A program made the translations under genes and the position numbers. Shown one piece after another: positions 24,796 through 32,255 of a DNA stretch of 35,637 nt. Source of the stretch: an uncultured Pseudokineococcus sp. (GTDB taxonomy: Bacteria; Actinomycetota; Actinomycetes; Actinomycetales; Quadrisphaeraceae); contig NZ_CANMPM010000025.1 of NCBI RefSeq assembly GCF_947499845.1, forward strand, positions 1-35,637, read 5' to 3'. How positions within the stretch are numbered: the first letter of the stretch is position 1; every line of letters starts with the position of its first letter. Below the pieces are notes generated by a model, which saw only the letters and a list, made by a program, of their open reading frames with translations, was not told the DNA's origin and made no database searches.

Positions 24796-25746
24796 TCAGT
24801 GGCTGCGGTGTTGGAGCTGCTGGAGGTAAGCGTTGTAGGCCTCCAGGTCCGCGTCGCCGTACTGGTCGACGTGGCGGTCACGGGCGCGGGAGCCACGGTC
24901 CTCCTCGCGGTGCCAGCGCACGAAGATGATGAGCAGCAGCAGCACGGAGGGGATTTCGCCGTAGGACCAGGCCAGGGCGCCGGCCAGTTCCTGGTCGGCG
25001 ATGACGTCGACGCCCCACCCTGGTGGCGGGGCGGCGAAGACGGTGACCAGGGGCGTGACCGAAAGCATTACGATGACGCCGAAGAAGGCGTGCAGGGGCA
25101 TTTCTAGGAACATGTCGGCGGCTCGCCCGAGGTGGCTCTGACGGACCGGCAGCGGGTCGCGGGACAGGACCGCGGCGGTGAACAGCACCCCGGCTGCGAG
25201 GAAGGCGATCTCAAGGCTGGTGTGCCCGGCCCAGGTCGACAGCACCGAGCTGGCCAGGTCGGTCAGGTAGAGCCCGTAGAAGCAGACCAGGAAGAGGGGC
25301 ACCATGAAGGCTGGGTGCAGTAGCACTCGTCCTAGGCGAGACCTCAGCCCCCAGTGCGCGCCGCGCAGCAGCAGTCGTCCGGCGCCGTGGTGCGGGGCCG
25401 CCCGCAGCAGGAGGGTGCCGGGGCGACCCAGCACCAGCAGCGGCGGCACAGCCATCATCAACGTCAGCTGCTGGAACATGAAGGCCGAGAACAGGCGCAG
25501 ACCGTAGCCCTCGATGCCGAAGCCCATCACCACCACCAGGACCGCGCAGCCGCTGAGGAACGACAACGTCGCCCACGGCGACCAGCGTCGTCCGGTGGTC
25601 CACATCCGCACCGCCCCGGCCATATAGGCCGTCGCCATCACCACAGCCAGCGCCGGCAGGACGGGCAGTGGTTGCAGGGTTGGGGCGAACAACGTGGCCA
25701 GCGACGGCGGCGCTGTCGGGACCCATACCGGCACCCCGGTGTCCAT
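24796..25746 (-). CDS. ctaG: CtaG-like (caa3-type) cytochrome c oxidase assembly membrane protein
   Basis: A 316-residue membrane protein of the caa3_CtaG family, linked to assembly or copper delivery of heme-copper oxidases. Motifs seen are the helix pair with GYGLRLFSAFMFQQLTLMMA, VPPLLVLGRPGTLLLRA, LHPAFMVPLFLVCFYGLYLT, GVLFTAAVLSRDPLP and LHAFFGVIVM. About seven helices are visible, then a charged C-terminal tail ending YLQQLQHRSH. Its ATG shares a base with the TGA of the upstream small gene (TGATG), so it is translationally coupled to it. It is the last gene of the redox operon. In some actinobacteria related proteins are fused to CopD domains; here it stands alone. Confidence 0.88.
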   Translation of the reverse strand: MDTGVPVWVPTAPPSLATLFAPTLQPLPVLPALAVVMATAYMAGAVRMWTTGRRWSPWATLSFLSGCAVLVVVMGFGIEGYGLRLFSAFMFQQLTLMMAVPPLLVLGRPGTLLLRAAPHHGAGRLLLRGAHWGLRSRLGRVLLHPAFMVPLFLVCFYGLYLTDLASSVLSTWAGHTSLEIAFLAAGVLFTAAVLSRDPLPVRQSHLGRAADMFLEMPLHAFFGVIVMLSVTPLVTVFAAPPPGWGVDVIADQELAGALAWSYGEIPSVLLLLIIFVRWHREEDRGSRARDRHVDQYGDADLEAYNAYLQQLQHRSH

Positions 25747-26024
25747 CAGCGGGCCTCTCCGGCCCCGCTCGCCCCCGGAGCCCGAAGGCTGTGCTCGCCT
25801 CGGGAGGAATCACGGTCGCGACTCAACGCAGCGGCGTCCGGCGCCTCGTGGGCGGGCTCGTGGGCGGGCTCCTGGCCTGCGCGTGAGCGCTGGCTCTCGT
25901 GGGCGTCGAGCCTGGCCAGGGCTTCGCGTTCGCGGCGGTCACCGTTCAGCATCGACTGGATTACCCACCAGAACAGCAACCCGACGAACAGGCTGGGGGC
26001 CAGCGCGGCCAGGATCTCCAGCAC
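25746..26024 (-). CDS. Small one-helix membrane protein of unknown function (92 aa)
   Basis: The GTG at 26024 follows GGAAGGA at a normal distance. The product has a single strongly hydrophobic helix at about residues 4-24 (ILAALAPSLFVGLLFWWVIQ). A hydrophilic region follows, with many Arg, Glu and Ala and the small repeat EPAHEPAHE. The stop overlaps the ctaG start. No family is recognised. Size, topology and coupling to ctaG suggest an accessory subunit or assembly partner for the ctaG or CcdA product. The same frame is open to 26315, but that part lies antisense to ccdA in a non-coding-like style. Confidence 0.65.
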   Translation of the reverse strand: MLEILAALAPSLFVGLLFWWVIQSMLNGDRREREALARLDAHESQRSRAGQEPAHEPAHEAPDAAALSRDRDSSRGEHSLRAPGASGAGEAR

Positions 26025-26059
26025 TCTTGTCCTTCCTTTCACTGCGGTGGGGTGTCGTG

Positions 26060-26088
26060 TCGGCGCGAGACCCCGGGCGTCGCGCCGA
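26060..26088 (-). repeat. Hairpin in the ccdA to small-gene gap
   Basis: TCGGCGCGA and TCGCGCCGA form a perfect 9-bp stem with an 11-base loop. It lies between the ccdA stop (26098) and the start of the 92-aa gene, in the only sizable gap of the last five genes. It may be a partial terminator or RNA processing site. Confidence 0.5.
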
Positions 26089-26097
26089 TGTGGACCT

Positions 26098-26916
26098 CTA
26101 GAGCAGAGCCCAGCTGGCGAAACGCGCACCCAGGGCGCTGGTCCACTGCCCCCACACACCGGTGACCAGCAGCACGCCCACCACGACGAGCAGTGCTCCG
26201 CCGGCCCGGACCAGAGCCAGGCGGTGGCGGCGCAGGACTTCCAAGCCTCGAACACCTCGGGCAGCGGCCAAGGCGACCAGGACGAATGGGATGCCCAGGC
26301 CGGCGGCGTAGGCACCCGCCAGGACGATGCTGCGGGTACCGGAGCCGGAGACGAAGGCTAAGGAGGTGATCGCCGCCAGGGTCGGTCCCATGCAGGGAGT
26401 CCACCCGAGGCCGAAGGTCACCCCGAGCAGCGGCGCGCCAGCCAGACCGGGGCGTGGGCGCACCCGGACGGTGGCCGTGCGACCCAGCCCCGAGAGCGCG
26501 GGCAGGGCGCCGACGAAGGCCAGGCCGAGCACGACGACCAGCACGCCCAGGACGCGGGCGATTTCGTCGGCCCACTGGGCCAGGAGCCCGCCCAGGACTC
26601 CTGCGCTGAAGCCGATAGCGATGAACACGGCGCTGAAGCCCAGGACGAACAGCACGGCCCCAGCCAGCAGCCTGCGGCGGCCGCGGCCCTCCAGCCCGCC
26701 AGCGCCCACCCCGGTGCCGGCTTGCCTGGTACCGCCTCCCCCGGTGCTGGCCAGCCCGGTGACGTACCCCAGGTAGCCGGGCACCAACGGCAGCACGCAC
26801 GGGGAGGCGAAGGAGACCAGTCCGGCCAGTGCCGCGACCGGCAGGGCCAGCAGCATCGGCCCGGCGAAGGTGATCGCCCCGAGGGTGTCCGGTGCGGCGT
26901 GCAGGACCGGGCTCAC
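26098..26916 (-). CDS. ccdA: CcdA thiol-disulfide electron carrier across the membrane
   Basis: CcdA passes electrons from cytoplasmic thioredoxin to extracytoplasmic thioredoxin-fold proteins. The 272-residue protein has about six helices and two conserved redox cysteines: Cys40 in FASPCVLPLVPGYLGYV and Cys175 in LGWTPCMGPTLAAI. The motif VLGFSAVFIAIGFSAG is typical of DsbD/CcdA helices. GTG 26916 overlaps the tlpA stop by four bases (GTGA), with GGAGGAGG ahead of it. The coupling to TlpA is strong evidence that TlpA is its redox partner. An extra Gly-rich loop at about residues 57-80 is longer than usual. Confidence 0.93.
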   Translation of the reverse strand: MSPVLHAAPDTLGAITFAGPMLLALPVAALAGLVSFASPCVLPLVPGYLGYVTGLASTGGGGTRQAGTGVGAGGLEGRGRRRLLAGAVLFVLGFSAVFIAIGFSAGVLGGLLAQWADEIARVLGVLVVVLGLAFVGALPALSGLGRTATVRVRPRPGLAGAPLLGVTFGLGWTPCMGPTLAAITSLAFVSGSGTRSIVLAGAYAAGLGIPFVLVALAAARGVRGLEVLRRHRLALVRAGGALLVVVGVLLVTGVWGQWTSALGARFASWALL

Positions 26917-27509
26917 GTCGCCTCCTCCAGCGTCTGGGCGATCACCGCGCGCAGCAGGGACGGGTCGATCTGGCCGAGGAAGCGGGCGGTGACCCGCCCC
27001 TGACGGTCCAGCACCAGCGTGGTCGGGGTCGCCGAGGGGGGCAGTGCGCCGTGCAGCGCCTGCACCGAGAGCCCGTCGCGGTCGAACAGCGAGGGGTAGG
27101 GCACGCCGTACTGCTCTTCGAAGGCGATGGCCTGAGCAGCCCCGTCACGGGTGTTGATGCCCAGGAAGCGGACCCGGTCCGGGGCGGTCTCGGCCGAGAT
27201 CACCGCCAGGTCCGGCGCCTCCTTGCGGCAGGGCCCGCAGGCGGCGAACCAGGTGTTCAGCACGACCACGTCGCCGCGCCAGTCGGTGATGTCGACCTGC
27301 TCACCGGTCAAGGTCTGCCCGGACATCTCGACCGGGTCAGCGCGCTCCTCGGCTGCCAGCTGCACCAAACTGCCGTCCCCGGCGACGTACCCCTGGTCGA
27401 CCTGCTGGGTGCCCCCTGGTGAGGCCGATGTGGCGCAGCCGCTGGCACCGACGGCAGCCGCCACGGCCCAGACCGCCACCTTCCACCCGCCGGGCGCGAA
27501 CCAGCCCAC
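26913..27509 (-). CDS. TlpA/ResA-like thioredoxin lipoprotein
   Basis: An extracytoplasmic thiol-disulfide reductase anchored by lipid. From GTG 27509 the protein has 198 residues: a signal helix (KVAVWAVAAAVGASGC) with lipidated Cys25, a spacer, then a TlpA-like thioredoxin domain. The active site is Cys91-Gly-Pro-Cys94 in TWFAACGPCRKEAPDL. The cis-Pro is in PPSATPTTLVLDRQGRV, and GINTRDG matches the family. GTG 27518 is an equally possible start. Upstream codons to 27587 overlap the M23 gene and lack a signal pattern. It is coupled to ccdA, and the 14-base gap after the M23 stop argues for one transcript. Confidence 0.9.
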   Translation of the reverse strand: MGWFAPGGWKVAVWAVAAAVGASGCATSASPGGTQQVDQGYVAGDGSLVQLAAEERADPVEMSGQTLTGEQVDITDWRGDVVVLNTWFAACGPCRKEAPDLAVISAETAPDRVRFLGINTRDGAAQAIAFEEQYGVPYPSLFDRDGLSVQALHGALPPSATPTTLVLDRQGRVTARFLGQIDPSLLRAVIAQTLEEAT

Positions 27510-27523
27510 CCCTGCCACCGCTG

Positions 27524-28942
27524 TCAGATCCAGCCCATGGGGTCGACGGCGTTGCCGTTGACCCGGACCTCGAAGTGCAGGTGACACCCGGTCACGGCGC
27601 CGGTCTGGCCCTCGTAGCCGAGGATCTCTCCACGGGTGACCGTCCCGGAGGTCTTGGTGAAGCCGCTCATGTGGGGGTAAGCGGTCGCGACGGACTGACC
27701 GTCGATGAGGCCGTGGTTGACCACGGTGATGTTGCCGTAGCTGCCGTTGTAGCCGGCCGAGACGATCTCACCGTCCTCGGCGGCACGGATAGGGCTGCCG
27801 CACCCGGCAGCCAGGTCGACACCGGAGTGCATACGCATGTACCCGCGAATGGGATGCATCCGCATCCCGTACGGGGAGGTGATGCGCCCCTCAGGGCGCC
27901 GCAGCGTGCTGCCGCTGTCACGGCTGGCCGAACGGCTGGCCGCCGAGGGCGCCCGCGAGGCCTGCTCCTGCGGCGCGGTCTGGGCGCTCGCGCGGGCCGC
28001 TGCCTCGGCCGCCTCGGCGGCGGCACGGGCCTTGTCGGCCTCGGCGATCTCGCGGAGCCGGCTGCCGAGGGCATCGGACTCGGCCTGCAACTGGTCCAGG
28101 CGGGCCTGCTCCTCGTCCTGGCGGCTCTCGATGGTGGCGACCGCGGCCTGCCTGCGTACGGCCAGCGCCTCGATCTCGGCCTGGCGGGCGCGGGCGTCGA
28201 CGGCAGCCTGCTCGGCGACTTCGGCCTGCTCGCGGGCCTCGGCTTCCAGGGCGGCGACCTGTTCACGGACGGCGTCCAGGCGTGTGGCCGCGCTGGAGCG
28301 CACAGCCTGGTCGGCCTCAGCGGCGGCGAGCAGGCCGGCCTCAGCCGAGGACAGCCCGGAGATCGCCGCGGTCCGAGAGGCGTAGTCCGCCGCATCCTGG
28401 GACCCCAACGCCAGCGACAGCGCCCTGGGGGTGCCGCTGCTGCGGTAGGACTCCGCGGCCAGGCGCCCGATCGCGGCAGCAGAGGCGTCCATCGACTCCT
28501 GGCTGGCCTGCACGCTTGCCGCGGCGGCGGCCTGCGCGGTCCGCGAGGCGGCCAGCCGGTTGGCGAGCTCCTGCGCAGCAGCCTGCGCGCGAACCTGGAC
28601 CTCGGCGGCCAGATCCGCGGCCCGCTGGGCCCCGGGCAGCTGCTCCTGCACGGCGGCGTACTCGGCGTAGGCCGCCGTCAACTCCCTCGAGGTGCCCACG
28701 AGGTCCTCCTGCAACGCCTCCAAAGCCGCGTCGACAGCCTCCTTCTGCGCCGCCGGCGCCTGCCCCGCCCCGGGAGCGGGAGCGGCCGTCGCCGGGCTAG
28801 CACCGGTGGCCAGGGACACCACGACCGCAGCACTGACGACCGCCAGGGACCGGCGGGCTTGCGCCCGCCTGCTCGGAGGGACCCGCAGGCGGCTCCCCGG
28901 GCGGGTAGGAGCGGTCCCGACGGATGCGGTGGTGCGCTTCAC
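27524..28942 (-). CDS. Secreted coiled-coil M23 peptidoglycan endopeptidase
   Basis: A 472-residue exported protein that should cut peptide bridges in the cell wall. The N terminus is long and Arg-rich, then a signal helix (SLAVVSAAVVVSLATGASPATA) precedes an Ala cleavage site. Residues about 80-310 are a long coiled coil rich in Ala, Glu and Arg. The C-terminal LytM/M23 domain holds the zinc site His372-x3-Asp376 (HSGVDL) and His454-Leu-His456 (HLHFEV), complete. The layout is like EnvC/NlpD-type or RipA-associated regulators, but here the zinc residues are intact, so catalysis is expected. The GTG start overlaps the stop of the 39-codon ORF by GTGA. It is an unusual partner in a thiol-redox operon. 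Confidence 0.92.
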   Translation of the reverse strand: MKRTTASVGTAPTRPGSRLRVPPSRRAQARRSLAVVSAAVVVSLATGASPATAAPAPGAGQAPAAQKEAVDAALEALQEDLVGTSRELTAAYAEYAAVQEQLPGAQRAADLAAEVQVRAQAAAQELANRLAASRTAQAAAAASVQASQESMDASAAAIGRLAAESYRSSGTPRALSLALGSQDAADYASRTAAISGLSSAEAGLLAAAEADQAVRSSAATRLDAVREQVAALEAEAREQAEVAEQAAVDARARQAEIEALAVRRQAAVATIESRQDEEQARLDQLQAESDALGSRLREIAEADKARAAAEAAEAAARASAQTAPQEQASRAPSAASRSASRDSGSTLRRPEGRITSPYGMRMHPIRGYMRMHSGVDLAAGCGSPIRAAEDGEIVSAGYNGSYGNITVVNHGLIDGQSVATAYPHMSGFTKTSGTVTRGEILGYEGQTGAVTGCHLHFEVRVNGNAVDPMGWI

Positions 28943-29058
28943 AGGTGTGCGTCCTCAAGATTCATGAAGGGGTAGGACCGGCACGGCCCCGTGGGCTGGC
29001 AGCTGCGGTCGTCGACGACGCCGACCGCCGTGCTGGTGACGCTGGCGGCGGTCCTCAC
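28939..29058 (-). CDS. Possible 39-aa protein between dsbA-like and M23 genes
   Basis: A GTG at 29058 overlaps the dsbA-like stop (GTGA), and the TGA at 28941-28939 overlaps the M23 start in the same GTGA way. The frame thus exactly fills the gap with four-base overlaps at both ends. This is the coupling style of nearly every other junction in the module. The product begins MRTAASVTSTAVGVVDD, then has a cysteine pair in SCQPTGPCRSYPF, and ends NLEDAHL. It has no clear signal or membrane helix. The two Cys six residues apart fit a redox or metal context. It may instead be a non-coding coincidence, since only the overlap geometry and composition support it. Confidence 0.45.
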   Translation of the reverse strand: MRTAASVTSTAVGVVDDRSCQPTGPCRSYPFMNLEDAHL

Positions 29059-29777
29059 CGCCGCTGCGCGAGGGCCGCGTCGACCTGGGCACGGAAGTCC
29101 TCGATGCTCGTCGGCTCGATGCGCTGGCCGTCGAGGAAGAACGTCGGGGTGGACTGGACCCCCAGGGCCTGCCCGTCGGTGAGGTCGTGCCCCACCCGTG
29201 ACAGGGTCGCCGGGTCGGCCACCGCCGCGTCGTAGGCGGCCAGGTCCAGCCCGAGGTCGGCCGCGAAGGTCCGGAACAAGTCGGCCTGGGACTGCTGCTG
29301 CTCGCCCCACTGCACCTGGGTGGCGTACATGCGCTGGTACATCGCCTCGAAGGCACCCTGGCCAGCGGCAGCCTCCACGGCCACCGCGGCGTTCTCGGCG
29401 TTGGCGTGCCCGGGCAGAGGGAAGTACCGGGCGACCACGCTCAAGCGGCCGTCGTACTCCTCCCGGATCTGCTCCACGAGCGGGTAGGCCGCCGCGCACG
29501 CCTCGCACTCGAAGTCCAAGAACTCCACCAGCACCGGAGCATCTGGCCCGGCGTCGGACAAGTAGTGGCTGTCCGACGCCACCACCGGCACCTGGGCGCC
29601 GGGCGGCGGCGGCGCGTTGCGGCCACCAGTGACCAGCGTCACCACCACCAAGGCGGCCACCGCGGCCAAGAACCCACCCGCCAGGCCCCCCAGAACCCGA
29701 CCCGTCCTGTGAACCCGCCGCTGGACGCGGCTGAACGCAGCCGCCCCGGCGGGCGGTCGCGCAGGGGTACTGGGCAC
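29055..29777 (-). CDS. DsbA-like thioredoxin-fold protein, membrane-anchored
   Basis: A 240-residue protein for disulfide formation or exchange outside the membrane (thioredoxin_4/DsbA group). A 30-residue Pro/Arg lead precedes one membrane helix (VLGGLAGGFLAAVAALVVVT). The domain begins VLVEFLDFECEACAAAYP with active-site Cys91-Glu-Ala-Cys94. It continues RYFPLPGHANAENAAVAVEA and closes with STPTFFLDGQRIEP (cis-Pro loop). GTG 29777 is chosen because GGAGG lies six bases upstream; a TTG six codons earlier has no ribosome site. The CEAC pair is family-typical. Its position before M23, tlpA and ccdA suggests an oxidising arm next to the reducing arm of CcdA/TlpA. Confidence 0.91.
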   Translation of the reverse strand: MPSTPARPPAGAAAFSRVQRRVHRTGRVLGGLAGGFLAAVAALVVVTLVTGGRNAPPPPGAQVPVVASDSHYLSDAGPDAPVLVEFLDFECEACAAAYPLVEQIREEYDGRLSVVARYFPLPGHANAENAAVAVEAAAGQGAFEAMYQRMYATQVQWGEQQQSQADLFRTFAADLGLDLAAYDAAVADPATLSRVGHDLTDGQALGVQSTPTFFLDGQRIEPTSIEDFRAQVDAALAQRR

Positions 29778-29892
29778 GGTCGGCCTCCAGGTCAAGGATG
29801 TGATGACGGGCTGCTGCGCAAGCCGGACTGACGTCCGTGACCCGACGGTAACAAAGCAACCTGGGTTGAGGTGTCAGCGGTCGCGCGCCGGT

Positions 29893-29938
29893 CGGGGCCC
29901 GTCTGCACAACCGCAGGCAGCCCTCTGCCCGGGCCCCG
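29893..29938 (-). terminator. Long-range hairpin between lnt and the dsbA-like gene
   Basis: CGGGGCCCG (29893-29901) pairs with CGGGCCCCG (29930-29938) over a loop of 28 bases that can fold further. It lies in the 250-base gap 89 bases past the lnt stop. It may end the lnt message, leaving a separate promoter for the dsbA-led operon between about 29780 and 29890. Confidence 0.4.
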
Positions 29939-30027
29939 CGAAGGCACTGGGTGGGTCCTTCGTGCCCAAGAGGCCCCCAGCGGCCTCAGGCAGCGGTAGT
30001 GGTGGGCGCGGTGTGCTCATGGTCGGC

Positions 30028-31782
30028 TCAGGGCTGGCGACCTGATCCACCCCGCTGACGGTGCGACCGCCGCCTCCGGGACCACCGGGACACCAAAGGC
30101 AGCAGCACCCCCGCCCCCAGCACCACCTCCGGGACCGGCCCCAAGCGGGTAGCGAGCGTCTGGGAGGTCCGCAAGGGGACCTCGCCGCGCAAGACCGCCT
30201 GAGTGAACAGGTCGGTGCGCACCGGGGCGCTGCCGTCGGGAGCGATGATGCTGCTGACTCCCACCGTAGAGATCTGCACGACGGCGCGGCCGGTCTCGAT
30301 GGCTCGCAGCCGGGACATCGCCAGCTGTTGGACGGCTTCGTCGGAGTACCCGAAGGTGGCGTTGTTGGTCTGGACGACGAGCATCTGCGCGCCCGCACGC
30401 ACGGAGTCGCGCACGAGGTCGTCGAAGGCCACCTCGAAGCAGATGACGTCGCCGACGCGGACACCGCCCATCACCACCACACCCCCCTTGGTGCCGGGCA
30501 GGAAGTCCCGGGCGACCAGATCGACCTTGTCGCTGAACAGGCGGAAGAAGTCCCGGTAGGGGATGTACTCCCCGAAGGGCGCGGGCTGGCGCTTGACGTA
30601 GCTGCGGCCGGGCGCGGCGGTGGCACCTTCCAGGCCCTGGTCAGGGGTGACCACCAGCCCGGCGTTGGACAGGTACTCCCCCGGCCCATCCAGCACCGCC
30701 CCGACCAGCAGCGGCGCCTGCACAGCCCGGGCGGTCGCCTCGATGTCGCGGCGCGCCTTGTCATCGAGATAGGGGTCGATGTCGCTGGCGTTCTCCGGCC
30801 ACAGGACCAGGTCCGGGCGTGGCGCGGCGCCGACCTGAACCTCGCGCGCGTACTCCAGCGTCGCCTGCACGTGATTGTCCAAGACGGCGCGGCGCTCGGC
30901 GTTGAAGTCCAGCCCCGGGCGCGGCACGTTCCCCTGCACAGCGGCCACCTGCGCCGTCCCGGCCTGCGGCGCACTCGGGCGAGGCACCATCGCCCCCGCC
31001 GCCAGCACCAGTACCGCCGTCAAGGTCAGCACCACAGCCCTGCTTGCCACAACTGCCGAGCGCGGCGACGCCGACGGCGCCCGGCCGCCCGTCCCCGCTG
31101 CCGCCGCAGCGGCCAACACCGCTAGGGCCAGGGCCGTCCCGGCGGCCACCACGGCCGCGGTGACCAACGGCGCACCTCCCACCGCGGCCCACCCCGCGGC
31201 CGGGGAGTCCACCTGGGAGAACGCCAAGCGCCCCCACGGAAACCCACCGAAGGGCACCCGCGCCCGGGCAGCCTCGATCGCGACCCACCCGCCGGTCACC
31301 GCCACGATCGACCACCCGGCGGGCAGCCGCTGCAGGAAGGGCATCACCGCCCCCAGCACCGCATAGAAGCCCGCACAAGCCGTGGCCAACGCCACCCACG
31401 GCAGCAGTCCTACATAGGTCCCGCTCCAGGCCAGATGAGGCACCAAGAAGGCCAGCCCGAAGACCAACCCCACCCCCAGCCCCGCCCGGGCCCGCCGCCC
31501 ACGGGTGGCCAGCACCAGCGCACATACCCCCACCACCGACGCCGGCCACACCCCACCCGTTCCGAGCGCGCCGGGAAAGGCCGACCACGTCATCCCACCG
31601 CCAACCGCGGCGAGCACCAGGGCAACCGGCAGCGGCGGCGCCGCGCCTGTACCAGAAACCGGCGACCGGCCCGCGCCGCCGGCCCACTGCGCGTGTAGAG
31701 CTGGCCACCTACGGTCGACTGCCACCCACCGGACGCTACGTCCGCCTTCCACCCGCACCGGCACGGGCGTCGACTCGCCCAC
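30028..31782 (-). CDS. lnt: Apolipoprotein N-acyltransferase
   Basis: A membrane enzyme that adds the third acyl chain to the N-terminal Cys of lipoproteins. The 584-residue protein has an N-terminal membrane part of about seven to eight helices and a C-terminal nitrilase-like domain. The triad is intact: Glu330 (LVLWPENASD), Lys397 (SYVKRQPAPFGEYIP) and Cys448 (GDVICFEVAF). The spacings of 67 and 51 residues are close to the 68 and 52 of E. coli Lnt (Glu267, Lys335, Cys387). Start GTG 31782 leaves only 23 bases to the divergent regulator gene. GTG 31725 would give more promoter room, and the first 45 residues look unconserved. A TlpA lipoprotein encoded downstream is an obvious client. Confidence 0.92.
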   Translation of the reverse strand: MGESTPVPVRVEGGRSVRWVAVDRRWPALHAQWAGGAGRSPVSGTGAAPPLPVALVLAAVGGGMTWSAFPGALGTGGVWPASVVGVCALVLATRGRRARAGLGVGLVFGLAFLVPHLAWSGTYVGLLPWVALATACAGFYAVLGAVMPFLQRLPAGWSIVAVTGGWVAIEAARARVPFGGFPWGRLAFSQVDSPAAGWAAVGGAPLVTAAVVAAGTALALAVLAAAAAAGTGGRAPSASPRSAVVASRAVVLTLTAVLVLAAGAMVPRPSAPQAGTAQVAAVQGNVPRPGLDFNAERRAVLDNHVQATLEYAREVQVGAAPRPDLVLWPENASDIDPYLDDKARRDIEATARAVQAPLLVGAVLDGPGEYLSNAGLVVTPDQGLEGATAAPGRSYVKRQPAPFGEYIPYRDFFRLFSDKVDLVARDFLPGTKGGVVVMGGVRVGDVICFEVAFDDLVRDSVRAGAQMLVVQTNNATFGYSDEAVQQLAMSRLRAIETGRAVVQISTVGVSSIIAPDGSAPVRTDLFTQAVLRGEVPLRTSQTLATRLGPVPEVVLGAGVLLPLVSRWSRRRRSHRQRGGSGRQP

Positions 31783-31799
31783 AACGAATCAACGAGGGT

Positions 31800-31805
31800 T
31801 AGGAT
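31800..31805 (+). promoter_or_regulatory. Possible -10 element of the CadC-like operon
   Basis: TAGGAT directly precedes GTG 31806. If it is a -10 box, transcription would begin near 31812, where another in-frame GTG lies, implying a leaderless message. No good -35 is visible, and a GAGGG at 31794-31798 could instead be a ribosome site for GTG 31806. Weak evidence either way. Confidence 0.25.
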
Positions 31806-32255
31806 GTGGACGTGGAGGACGAGGCGTGTGACCTGTTGTGTCTGGACCTGCCGCACGCCGAGGCGGTGCGGACCGCGCTACCGCCCGCACCGGACCTGGA
31901 GGGGGCCGCTGCCCGGGCCAAGGCTCTCGGCGACCCGACCCGGCTGCGGATCGCGCTGGCCCTCGCCACCGGCGGGCCGATGTGCGGGTGCGACCTGGCC
32001 TGGGTCACCGGCCTGGCGGCCAACCTCGTCTCCCACCACGCCCGCGTCCTGCGCTCGTGCGGGTTGGCGTCCTCCCGCCGCGACGGCAAGCTCGTGGTCT
32101 ACCGGTTGACCGCCCTCGGGCACGAGCTGCTCGGCGTTCTCGGCATCCCCCGCGTCCACGGGGTTCACGGGGTTACCGACACGGTGGCGACCGAGCAGCC
32201 GGGCGCGGGCCGGCCCGCCGGACCGCTGGACCTCCCAAGTGCGGTGGTGGCGTGA
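31806..32255 (+). CDS. cadC: CadC-type ArsR/SmtB heavy-metal-sensing repressor
   Basis: A 149-residue winged-helix repressor of the ArsR/SmtB family. The four ligand cysteines of the Staphylococcus CadC site for Cd(II)/Pb(II) (Cys7, Cys11, Cys58, Cys60) are matched by Cys8 and Cys12 (EACDLLCLD) plus Cys60 and Cys62 (MCGCDLAWVTG). The DNA helix is in GLAANLVSHHARVLRSCGLA, and the wing in SSRRDGKLVVYRL. A C-terminal tail with HGVHG and Pro-rich sequence follows. The start is GTG 31806 or 31812. Its stop shares a base with the next ATG (TGATG). It should repress the efflux genes, and perhaps the divergent lnt, until soft metals bind. The gene symbol reflects site type, not proven orthology. Confidence 0.91.
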   Translation: MDVEDEACDLLCLDLPHAEAVRTALPPAPDLEGAAARAKALGDPTRLRIALALATGGPMCGCDLAWVTGLAANLVSHHARVLRSCGLASSRRDGKLVVYRLTALGHELLGVLGIPRVHGVHGVTDTVATEQPGAGRPAGPLDLPSAVVA

